Source: Deltaproteobacteria bacterium (lineage in GTDB: Bacteria; Desulfobacterota; Syntrophia; Syntrophales; UBA6807). Taken from it: a stretch of DNA of 54,431 nt. The stretch covers positions 1 through 54,431 of the forward strand of contig JAFGQS010000031.1 in NCBI GenBank assembly GCA_016935565.1. Reading direction: 5' to 3'. A program made the position numbers and the translations under genes. Position 1 is the first letter of the stretch. The number at the start of each line of letters is the position of its first letter. Below, piece after piece: positions 26,376 through 34,104 of the stretch. Below the pieces are notes generated by a model. The model saw only the letters and a program-made list of their open reading frames with translations. It was not told where the DNA came from and ran no database searches.

Positions 26376-27212
26376 ATGATGACGGTTCGCATGATAGGAT
26401 CAATAGAACAACACGTTAATTTTACATCTGCGTATGTCGATTCCCGTACTGTTGATATCTGGCTTCCCCCGGGATACGGCGATTCAGACAACCGCAGGTA
26501 TCCCGTCATGTACATGCACGACGGTCAAAACCTTTTTCATTCGGAAACGTCGTTTATCGGTGTCGATTGGGGTATGGACGAAACGATGGCCCGCCTGATT
26601 GACAAAGGCAGCATAGAAGCGGCTATCGTTGTGGGAATCTGGAACACACCGAATCGTGTACGGGAGTACATGCCGCAGCGACCGGTAGAGTCACCGGCTG
26701 GAACCACGGTGCTTCAGCAGTTCGCAGCAGAATTCGATGGCAAACCGCTGTCGGACAACTATCTGAAGTTCATCGTTCGCGACGTGAAGTCGTTCGTGGA
26801 TAACAGGTATCCCACGCTCCCCGGTCCGGAGCATACGTTTATCATGGGTTCCAGCATGGGTGCTCTCATTTCTCTCTACGCCCTGTGCGAATATCCCGAT
26901 GTATTTTCCGGAACCGGATGTCTTTCGACTCACTGGCCCGCCGTTGAATCGGTCATCATTGATTATCTGGAATCGGCACTGCCCGGTCCGGGAAGACACA
27001 AACTATATTTCGACTACGGCACGGAAACACTGGATGCACCCTACGAATCGTGCCAGAAGAGCGTTGATACGGTAATGCAGTCTGTCGGGTATGAATCGGG
27101 AAAGGACTGGAAAACACTGAAATTCCCGGGAGCGGAACATTCTGAAAGAGCATGGCGGGATCGGGTTCACATACCACTGCAGTTTCTTTTAGGAAGGGGG
27201 CAACCGGAATGA
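26376..27212 (+). CDS. putative esterase (esterase D / enterochelin esterase-like fold)
   Basis: A 278-residue alpha/beta hydrolase of the PF00756 type. DIWLPPGYGDSDNRRYPVMYMHDGQNLFHSETSF is the family entry motif. The nucleophile elbow is FIMGSSMGALISLYAL (GxSxG, Ser), the acid is probably in YFDYGTETLDAPYE, and the base is His in PGAEHSERAWRDR. No signal peptide is present. It is followed by Rieske and enolase-superfamily genes on the same strand, with a gap of about 130 bases. Confidence 0.82.
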   Translation: MMTVRMIGSIEQHVNFTSAYVDSRTVDIWLPPGYGDSDNRRYPVMYMHDGQNLFHSETSFIGVDWGMDETMARLIDKGSIEAAIVVGIWNTPNRVREYMPQRPVESPAGTTVLQQFAAEFDGKPLSDNYLKFIVRDVKSFVDNRYPTLPGPEHTFIMGSSMGALISLYALCEYPDVFSGTGCLSTHWPAVESVIIDYLESALPGPGRHKLYFDYGTETLDAPYESCQKSVDTVMQSVGYESGKDWKTLKFPGAEHSERAWRDRVHIPLQFLLGRGQPE

Positions 27213-27339
27213 TCATCTGCCTCCTGGGGGAAGTCTCCGAATCTTCATCCACGTATTTATTACATGTATGTGACTGCCAAGCCGGTCATTGTTTAATTAA
27301 CGATTTTTCTTTATAATAAATCAATTTCGGAGAATGAGT

Positions 27340-27648
27340 ATGGGAAATCTGACCAGGGTAGCCGACGTATCCGACATCGCTCCCGGTGGCGTTCGGATTG
27401 TTAAGGTTGAGAGGAAGACCTTAGCCGTCTTTAACATTGACGGAACATTGTATGCCATTGACAACACCTGCCGCCACCGAGGCGGTCCCCTCGGTGAAGG
27501 TAAGCTGGAGGGGACAACCGTCACGTGCCCCTGGCATGGCTGGAAATACAATATCTCTACCGGTGAAAATCTCACAAAACCGGATAAGAAAATCGCGACC
27601 TATCCCGTTACAGTTAAGGAGGACAGTATCTTCGTGGAAATTTCATGA
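27340..27648 (+). CDS. Rieske-type [2Fe-2S] ferredoxin
   Basis: A 102-residue single-domain Rieske protein. The cluster ligands are in CRHRGGPLGEGKLEGTTVTC and CPWHGWKY (Cys-x-His...Cys-x2-His). ATG 27340 is preferred to the ATG two codons earlier because GGAG stands 7 bases away. It resembles NirD/biphenyl-dioxygenase-type ferredoxins, which feed electrons to an oxygenase or reductase not found here. It may be co-transcribed with the enolase-superfamily gene 69 bases downstream. Confidence 0.9.
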   Translation: MGNLTRVADVSDIAPGGVRIVKVERKTLAVFNIDGTLYAIDNTCRHRGGPLGEGKLEGTTVTCPWHGWKYNISTGENLTKPDKKIATYPVTVKEDSIFVEIS

Positions 27649-27717
27649 GAAAAAAAATAGCGGCAATGATCTTCTCATAACAATCAAGGATAAGATGTAT
27701 CATAAGGAGGGAAACTC

Positions 27718-28944
27718 ATGAAGATATCGGTAATCGAAATGTATCATGTATCCATACCGCTGACGCATACCTTCTGGCCCACGTGGATACCCGGATATCC
27801 CCAGACCCATAACAGTTTTACGTTGATAAAAATTATCACCGATGACGGCATCGAGGGATACTCAGCCGGATCGTCCATGGGAACCGAACGGCAGGGTCTT
27901 GGCGAACTGATCGGAGGTTATCTGCTCGGTGCCGACCCGACCGATATCGACGGCATTCAGAGTCTGCTGAAACAGGCAGGGTTTCTCGGCTGGCGCAATT
28001 TCTGGATCGAACCCGCCTGCTGGGACATCATCGGAAAGAGTCAGGGAAAACCGGTTTATGAACTCCTCGGGGGCAATGCCCGGCCCGTTCCCGTCTACTG
28101 TTCCACCGGTGAAATGCACGAACCCGGACAAAGAGTGGACGAACTCAACGCCATGAAGGAACGTGGGTTTACAACCTCCAAACTGCGCGTGAAAAACAGA
28201 GAACTTCAGGATGACATCAGACTCATTGAAGCCGTGAGAAAGGGAATCAGCAATGATATGGTACTCGGCGTCGATGCCAACCAGGGGTGGCTCGTAACCA
28301 TCGTCGATAAAATACCGGCATGGGATCTGGAACGGGCTACCGAGTTTGTACGGGCATGTCATACCAACAACATTTCCTGGCTTGAAGAACCGCTGGACTC
28401 CAGAGACTACGACGGCAACGCAGCACTGAAAAAGGTATCCGAGGTAAAAATTGCGGGTGCAGAGCTGAACTACGGATGGGACGAAATCAAGATCATGTTC
28501 GAAAAGGATTGCTTCGATCTCTATCAGCCCGATGCCACCTTTGCCGGCGGCATTGCCCAGGTTAAAAAAGTGATCGATGCCTGCCATAGCAATAACAGGG
28601 AATTCTCACCCCATACATGGACCAACGGAATCGGTTTTTACGTGAACTGGAATATGGTTCTTGCCGATAACAATAACATCCTTCCCCTGGAATACCCCTT
28701 GGAAGAACCATCATGGATACCTGAATTCAGAGAGGGAATCATCGAACCTATCATACCCGACTCCAATGGCCTTCTTCAGCCGTTTACGCGACCGGGTCTC
28801 GGGTTTGAAATAGACAAAGGGCTCCTGAAAAAGTACGGGAAGCGCTTTTTCAAACTGACCGAAACACGTCTTAAACTCAAGGTGATCAGGCAGAAGGGAT
28901 TAAAGGCTGCATTGGATCTCAAGAAACGGAAGGAAAATCAGTAA
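27718..28944 (+). CDS. enolase-superfamily (mandelate racemase-type) enzyme
   Basis: A 408-residue member of the MR/MLE group. The N-terminal cap is followed by a TIM barrel with the general bases in SKLRVKNRE (K-x-[RK]-x-K pattern), the metal ligands Asp in LGVDANQGW, Glu in SWLEEPLD and Glu in KIAGAELNYG, and the His base in FSPHTWTNGIG. This set fits a sugar-acid dehydratase or racemase, but the substrate cannot be read. The C-terminus has a basic extension of about 30 residues. AGGAGGGAAACTC precedes the ATG. Confidence 0.87.
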   Translation: MKISVIEMYHVSIPLTHTFWPTWIPGYPQTHNSFTLIKIITDDGIEGYSAGSSMGTERQGLGELIGGYLLGADPTDIDGIQSLLKQAGFLGWRNFWIEPACWDIIGKSQGKPVYELLGGNARPVPVYCSTGEMHEPGQRVDELNAMKERGFTTSKLRVKNRELQDDIRLIEAVRKGISNDMVLGVDANQGWLVTIVDKIPAWDLERATEFVRACHTNNISWLEEPLDSRDYDGNAALKKVSEVKIAGAELNYGWDEIKIMFEKDCFDLYQPDATFAGGIAQVKKVIDACHSNNREFSPHTWTNGIGFYVNWNMVLADNNNILPLEYPLEEPSWIPEFREGIIEPIIPDSNGLLQPFTRPGLGFEIDKGLLKKYGKRFFKLTETRLKLKVIRQKGLKAALDLKKRKENQ

Positions 28945-29288
28945 GGCGGACCCACCTCACCGATGTGAGCATATACTGAAAGCACAAATATGTTTTGGCA
29001 AAAGAACACCGTTTACGATACAAAATCAATATCACTGCATTTCTCTAACATGTTTGGATATCCGGAGAAACGATTGAGCCGCTTGATAGAGCCGGACTTA
29101 TACGGCTCTTATCGTCTCACCGGCTTGTTTAACTACATATTCATAATCGCTTTTACCAGAGTTTTACGTTGTATCAACACGCATTGCAAATAAAGACACT
29201 GCGCCTCTCTCAGATAATGTAACGATTCCATAAATATATAACTGTGCCGACCGATGTTGTGATATTTTTAATGTGTTCCCCGTGTGCA
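28945..29288. other. spacer with hairpin between convergent genes
   Basis: The 344-base gap after the enolase gene holds AGAGCCG (29088-29094) / CGGCTCT (29103-29109), a 7-bp hairpin that may stop read-through, and no gene was recognised. The remaining sequence is AT-rich. Confidence 0.4.
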
Positions 29289-30014
29289 TCAATCAAATGC
29301 CATTTCCGTCTTCCATTCCTTCCAGACATTACCGACGAGATCGGGTCCTGGCTTTAATGTCTTTTTACCGGGCCTCCATCCCGAAGGCGTTGCCTCGGTT
29401 CCTTCACTGTCCCGTACAACCTGGAACGCCTGAATCTGACGGATAGATTCATTGACATTTCTCCCTACGGGTGGTGTCAGCACTTCAAATCCCTGAACAA
29501 CACCGTCCGGATCAATAATAAATCTTCCCCTCGTTTCAACGCCGGCATCCTCGTCATAAATGCCATACACTGCCCCTACTTTTCCTCCAGCATCGGACAG
29601 CATGGGAAACGGAATACCACCCTTGACCATTTTCGACAACTCATGATCAACCCACATCTTATGAACAAACACACTGTCGACACTCATTGATAGTACGGTA
29701 ACACCAAGCTTCTTGAACTCAGGATGTTTTTCGGCAACTGCCGAAATTTCCGTTGCTCAGACAAAGGTAAAATCCCCGGGATAAAAGCAGAGCACTACCC
29801 ACTTACCGAGGTAATCTGAGAGCTTCACTGACACAAAATCCCCCTCAAAATAGGCCGGGGCCTCAAAATCCGGTGCTTTCCTCCCAACTTTTATCATACT
29901 GCCAACCTCCTTCTTTGTTGCTACCGTTGTTTCTTCTTTTGGTGCTGATTCAACAGATTCGCCAACAGGTCCCCCCGTTGGCCGCGCACAGCCTGCTTTT
30001 ATTTTTTTTGCCAT
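29289..30014 (-). CDS. selenocysteine-containing peroxiredoxin (PrxU type)
   Basis: One 241-residue AhpC/TSA peroxiredoxin interrupted by an in-frame TGA at 29757-29759 (codon 86). Before it comes [13 protein letters not shown] and [13 protein letters not shown]; after it, in the same frame and with no indel, [29 protein letters not shown] and [16 protein letters not shown]. The TGA takes exactly the place of the peroxidatic Cys (FTFVCATEI in relatives), so it is read as selenocysteine. The usual resolving-Cys motif VCPAGW is TPSGWRPG, so a 1-Sec mechanism with an external thiol is likely. ATG 30014 follows AAGGAGG. The final stop is also TGA. An N-terminal Lys/Pro-rich tail of about 50 residues precedes the domain. 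Confidence 0.88.
29729..29746 (-). promoter_or_regulatory. SECIS-like hairpin for UGA recoding
   Basis: Reading the mRNA, TTTCGGC AGTT GCCGAAA forms a perfect 7-bp stem (8 if the A-U closing pair is counted) with a G near the front of the apical loop. The stem begins 10 bases after the UGA and the loop 17 bases after it, within the spacing typical of bacterial SECIS elements inside coding sequence. Confidence 0.75.
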
Positions 30015-30375
30015 AGAGAACCTCCTTCTGTGTACAAATTGCAAACGCCAAATCGGGTTTCAACAACTGTAAAAAATGAATGTCAAGAATTACCCACTGT
30101 TTTATGTTGAAAACGTCTACTACATTCACATGGCACGAGGCTAAAAGGAACGGACTTACAAAAAGAACCGGAGGATGGGAAACCGTCGAGATAGGTTGCG
30201 TACATACAGTCTCTTGATAGAAGAATGAATCAAGCTTTATCCGGCAAGTACTGCAGCGTTTCTATTATAGACAAGAAACATTTTCATGTAAAGAAAATTA
30301 ACGGATGATAATTGATCAATCATGATCTGATATGGAGTGTTCGTGCCATAGAGCGCCGGAAAATATTTTTCAATA
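30015..30375. other. promoter region upstream of the selenoprotein gene
   Basis: 361 bases between the CNT transporter and the peroxiredoxin gene, both on the minus strand. A minus-strand TTGACA (complement of 30081-30086) with a weak TTGAAA 17 bases on is a possible sigma-70 promoter for the peroxiredoxin. No terminator hairpin or regulator box was recognised. Confidence 0.35.
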
Positions 30376-31620
30376 TTAATTCCAGAGAATGCCAACGACC
30401 GCACCGGTCATATAGGTGGCAAGTGTACCGGCCACGATTGATCGAACGCCAAGAGCAACGATTTCACCGCGCCGTTCCGGTGACATAGTTCCCATACCGC
30501 CGATCATGATTCCCAGACTTCCCGGGTTTGCAAAACCGCACATTGCGTAGGTCATAATGAGTACACTCCTGGGACTCAGGGTACCTTCGGGTAAATGAGC
30601 AAGCTCAAGGTACGCAAGCAGTTCATTGAGAATCGTCTTCGTCCCCATGAGCGATCCCGCCGTCATCGATTCATTCCAGGGAACACCCATAAGCCAGACA
30701 ATCGGCGCCATAATAAAACCGAGAACTTTCTGCAAAGTAACAGGCTGTCCGCCCAAATGAGGAAACAGACCCAGTATCAAATTGATCAGATAAACCCATG
30801 CAACCAGGACGATCAGCATGGCAATGATATTGAGAAGCAGTTCTATCCCCTGAATCGTTCCTTTCGTAATTGCATCCATTGAACTCGCATATTCATCGGG
30901 GGCGGTTAGCTCGCCCGATGTCGGTTCACCTGTTTCGGGAACCATGATTTTAGAAATCGTAATAGAGGCGGGAACACTGATAATGGAAGCTGTTAAGATA
31001 TGTCCCATCACACCGGGAACGGTATCGCCCAGGATGCTGGCATAGAGTATCATAACCGTCCCTGCTATGGTAGCCATACCGCAGGTCATGAGCGTGAAGA
31101 TTTCACTCCGTGTCATGCCTTTCAGGTACGGACGAATCAAAAGTGGTGACTCAACCATCCCCACAAAAATATTGGCTGAAACGCCCAGACCTTCCGCCCC
31201 CCCTATCTTCATGGTCTTCTGCAATGCACAGGAAAAAGCACGAACGACAAGGGGAAGTACTTTCCAGTAAAATAAGAGAGCAGAGAGGGCACTCATCACG
31301 AGAACAAGGGGAAGCGCCTGAGAGGCGATGATAAAGCTTGAACCGGGAAATTTTTCTTCAAACGGCAGGGGTCCTCCTCCGAGATAGCCGAAGACGAATG
31401 ATGTACCCGCTGTTGTTGCTTCTTCAAGTGACAGGACAAGTTTATTTAAAAATATGAAAAAATCTCTGAAAAAAGGAATCTTCAGAAGAACGGCAGCAAC
31501 TGCCAGTTGAATAACAATTCCGATGAACACCGGTTTCAGGCGTACCTGACGGCGATTCTCACTGATCATCCATGCAACTATTGAAAAAACAGCCAGTCCC
31601 GCTATACTTTGAATCATCAT
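30376..31620 (-). CDS. concentrative nucleoside transporter (CNT/NupC family)
   Basis: A 414-residue polytopic inner-membrane protein that imports nucleosides with a cation. Family blocks include KIGGAEGLGVSANIFVGMVESPLLIRPYL (the GAE/ESP motif), FTLMTCGMATIAGTVMILYASIL and the C-terminal TYAMCGFANPGSLGIMIGGMG. ATG 31620 is chosen for GAGGAAG about 7 bases upstream. It starts 41 bases after the universal stress gene, in one transcript. Adenine deaminase nearby fits purine salvage. Confidence 0.93.
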   Translation of the reverse strand: MMIQSIAGLAVFSIVAWMISENRRQVRLKPVFIGIVIQLAVAAVLLKIPFFRDFFIFLNKLVLSLEEATTAGTSFVFGYLGGGPLPFEEKFPGSSFIIASQALPLVLVMSALSALLFYWKVLPLVVRAFSCALQKTMKIGGAEGLGVSANIFVGMVESPLLIRPYLKGMTRSEIFTLMTCGMATIAGTVMILYASILGDTVPGVMGHILTASIISVPASITISKIMVPETGEPTSGELTAPDEYASSMDAITKGTIQGIELLLNIIAMLIVLVAWVYLINLILGLFPHLGGQPVTLQKVLGFIMAPIVWLMGVPWNESMTAGSLMGTKTILNELLAYLELAHLPEGTLSPRSVLIMTYAMCGFANPGSLGIMIGGMGTMSPERRGEIVALGVRSIVAGTLATYMTGAVVGILWN

Positions 31621-31661
31621 TCCGTAACTTCCTCTTCCGCGCGGTGCTGCCATCTCCGATG

Positions 31662-32096
31662 TTATCGCTTGATAACGAGGACCGGTTTCTTTGCCTTGCG
31701 TATGACCTTTTCAGATACGGAACCGAGAAGCATTTCTTTGACGTTACTCACCCCGTGTGATCCGATGACAATAACGGACACATCTTCTTCCTGTTCAACA
31801 CGCAAGATTTCCCTGAATGGAACACCTCTTTCGAGTCGAATGCGAACGGTAAAACCTCTTTCCGTCAGGCTCATTTTTGTTCTATTCAGGTCTTTCGTAA
31901 TATTCTCTTTAATCTTTTCTTCAATGGTCATAAACAATTCAGGAGCATATCGACTTGAGAAATCCATTATATTTGCATCCATTACATGGAGTACAATCAC
32001 CTCTTTTTTGTCTGCATTTTCCAAAGTTTTGATGAAATCCAAGGCATTTTTTGCAACATCGGAAAAGTCAGTGGGGTACAGAATTTTTTCAAACAT
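31662..32096 (-). CDS. universal stress protein (UspA family)
   Basis: A 144-residue UspA-fold protein. It opens FEKILYPTDFSDVAKNALDF and carries the ATP-binding signature VIVIGSHGVSNVKEMLLGSVSEKVIRKAKKPVLVIKR (G-x2-G-x9-G-[ST]). It is likely a nucleotide-binding stress or adaptor protein. GGGAGGGAACCC precedes the ATG. It is the first gene of the unit with the CNT transporter, and diverges from the small peptide gene at 32162. Confidence 0.92.
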   Translation of the reverse strand: MFEKILYPTDFSDVAKNALDFIKTLENADKKEVIVLHVMDANIMDFSSRYAPELFMTIEEKIKENITKDLNRTKMSLTERGFTVRIRLERGVPFREILRVEQEEDVSVIVIGSHGVSNVKEMLLGSVSEKVIRKAKKPVLVIKR

Positions 32097-32161
32097 GGGT
32101 TCCCTCCCGGTTAAACGTTAAATTGCCGCTATTCTGCACGATTTCACATATATTTTCCAGC

Positions 32162-32410
32162 ATGAATTTGCATTCGGATAAATTTCGGATAATACACCCA
32201 TCTCAATCACTGCAGTACTCCACGGGGTCATCCGCTTCAATCGACGGTACATGCGCTAATGGCCCAGACGTGGGTACCCCGTCATGCGAATCAGGCACCG
32301 TCAACGCGGGCACGGTATGTAACACGGTTATCGGGGCTGGTTCCGCAGGGGGTGGATGTTCTAGTGGAACCGGTGTTGGGGTGGCTTGCAATAACGGGAC
32401 AGGTGAATAG
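32162..32410 (+). CDS. small Gly/Cys-patterned peptide, candidate RiPP precursor
   Basis: An 82-residue peptide. The first 18 or so residues (MNLHSDKFRIIHPSQSLQ) could be a leader; the remaining 64 are almost only Gly, Ser, Thr, Ala, Val, Asn and Cys. Cys occurs at 31, 42, 53, 66 and 76, spaced 11, 11, 13 and 10, and four of the five are followed by x-x-G (CANG, CESG, CSSG, CNNG). Such repeated C-x-x-G-[ST] units recall Cys-rich precursors matured by radical SAM enzymes. There is no maturase, protease or transporter gene in the window, and no clear Shine-Dalgarno before the ATG, so the gene may be a remnant or an orphan precursor acted on in trans. The region is visibly richer in GC than its surroundings. 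Confidence 0.55.
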   Translation: MNLHSDKFRIIHPSQSLQYSTGSSASIDGTCANGPDVGTPSCESGTVNAGTVCNTVIGAGSAGGGCSSGTGVGVACNNGTGE

Positions 32411-32736
32411 CACGCTTGCAACCGTGAGGCCCCAGTCATGATCATGGATCGCGGCAGTTGATCCGGCAAAAAAATATCTTTGTTGGTCGGGGAAAAATAT
32501 GTATCTTTTAATCGTCAAGATTTATTGATTTTCCTTGATTTTTACAGTTTCTCTGTTATACGTTTCACCATAACAAATTAAAGGGTCCCGAGATCTGCTC
32601 TTATGTCGACCGCATCCTGTCAGTTAAACGCATGGACGCATGCTATACATAACGTCCATGCAGTACCGGAAATGGATACTGACATTCACAATCAATATCC
32701 TGACCCCTGTTCACATACTTGACGCGGACATTGCAC
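32411..32736. other. spacer before the GAF-GGDEF gene
   Basis: About 326 bases. The first 60 keep the higher GC of the peptide gene, then the sequence becomes AT-rich. ATAACGTCCATGCAGTACCG-type sequence near 32650 forms weak dyads. No second peptide or maturase was found. Confidence 0.35.
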
Positions 32737-33780
32737 ATGAACAGTCAAAATCCGAGTGAAAAAAACAACTCCTATGAAACAGACAAGCTGCTGACATGCC
32801 TGGAAGTGGGAAAACTCCTCACATCAACACTGAATTTACGAGGAATTCTGGAACTCATCATGAGCAAAGTCAGTCAGCTGGTTGATGCCGAGAACTGGTC
32901 TCTCTTGCTGAAGGATCAGGAAACGGGTGAATTATCTTTTGAAATAGCTGTCGGCATAGATAACAATACAATTAAAGGAATCCGCCTCGCTCCCGGCGAA
33001 GGGATTGCAGGTCAGGTGGCTGAAACCGGAGAACCCGTTTACCAACCAAATGTCAAAGATGACCCGAGATTTAATGAGAGTATTGATGAGCGAACAGGAT
33101 TTACCACCTCATCAATTGTGTGCATACCTCTTACCATTCACAGGAAAATATTGGGAGTCATAGAAATAATCAATGTCATGGATATGGAACTGTTCAAAGC
33201 GAAAGATCTTCCCATTTTGATGATTCTCGCGGATTATGCAGCTATTGCTATCGAGAACTCCCAGTATTTCGCACGAATTCAACGAATGAGCGTGACAGAT
33301 GAATATACCGGCTTTTATAATGTACGGTACCTTCATCACATATTAGATGAATTAATCATGAAGGCAGACAAGAGTGATACCAAAATAGCAGTCGTTTTCG
33401 GAGATATAGATAATTTTAAAGATGTTGTCGATGAGTATGGTCATCTTTTAGGCAGTCAGGTGCTCAAAGAAATCGCGGTAACTATCTCCCGCTGCCTGAC
33501 CGAAAAAGATATTCTCGTGAAATATGGTGGAGATGAATATGTGATAATACTTCCCGACAGAAACAAAGAGGAAGCACTTGATCTGGCTGAAACAATTCTT
33601 CAGTCCCTCAGAGAATCAACATATCTGAAGTCACGACCGGAACCTGTTAAGATTACGGCCAGCTTTGGTATTGCCGTGTATCCGGATGACGCTCATACAA
33701 AAAAAGACCTCCTTCTCTTAGCGGATAATTCAATGTACAAAGTCAAGAGGGGGCGTAAAGACGGAATCGGAACGACGTAA
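32737..33780 (+). CDS. GAF-GGDEF diguanylate cyclase
   Basis: A 347-residue cytoplasmic signalling protein. A GAF domain (about 20-180) has LRGILELIMSKVSQLVDAENWSLLL, LAPGEGIAGQVAETGEPVYQPNV and IHRKILGVIEIINV. The GGDEF domain (about 190-345) has TDEYTGFYNVRYLH, FGDIDNFKDVVDEYGHLLG and VKYGGDEYVIILPD. The active motif is GGDEY, not GGDEF, and the RxxD inhibitory site is absent (TEKD), so it may be active without product inhibition, or only binding. ATG 32737 is assumed; a TTG six codons earlier is the alternative. Confidence 0.9.
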   Translation: MNSQNPSEKNNSYETDKLLTCLEVGKLLTSTLNLRGILELIMSKVSQLVDAENWSLLLKDQETGELSFEIAVGIDNNTIKGIRLAPGEGIAGQVAETGEPVYQPNVKDDPRFNESIDERTGFTTSSIVCIPLTIHRKILGVIEIINVMDMELFKAKDLPILMILADYAAIAIENSQYFARIQRMSVTDEYTGFYNVRYLHHILDELIMKADKSDTKIAVVFGDIDNFKDVVDEYGHLLGSQVLKEIAVTISRCLTEKDILVKYGGDEYVIILPDRNKEEALDLAETILQSLRESTYLKSRPEPVKITASFGIAVYPDDAHTKKDLLLLADNSMYKVKRGRKDGIGTT

Positions 33781-34104
33781 GTCACGCTACGTTATCTCCG
33801 CACATCGAGAAGCAACGGCATGCACGTCAAGCATCAACTGTCAATATTTGATGCCATCGTAAAAAGACTCAAAACTGTATTTACTGAATTTTCCTCACAC
33901 CTTTGCCTCCTACTTCAAATTTCGAATGACCGTTAAAGGTACCATGTCTAGCTCACGCTACACGTTTTTTATTGGCGGTACGGACTTATTTCTTGTTATA
34001 GTGTAAACACTTAAATCGAGCATACGACATCATCGAAACACGACTGCACATGAAACGGACGACTTCGGAACGTTAATCCATAACACACCAGATGAGGGAA
34101 CATT
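33781..34104. other. intergenic region upstream of adenine deaminase
   Basis: 324 bases. I looked for a purine riboswitch and a promoter and found neither. The sequence TTGTTATAGTGT (about 33994-34005) could serve as a -10 region. No gene was recognised. Confidence 0.35.

Noticed and set aside
29289-30044. Two separate ORFs or a nonsense-mutated peroxiredoxin pseudogene
   Set aside because: The frame and homology are unbroken on both sides, the TGA replaces precisely the peroxidatic Cys, and a SECIS-like stem follows; decay by chance at that codon with that hairpin is far less likely than recoding.
32203-32469. An 88-codon minus-strand ORF opposite the Gly/Cys peptide
   Set aside because: It is Pro/Thr/Ala-rich only because it is the complement of the Gly/Ser/Cys codons; it has no start signal or motif.
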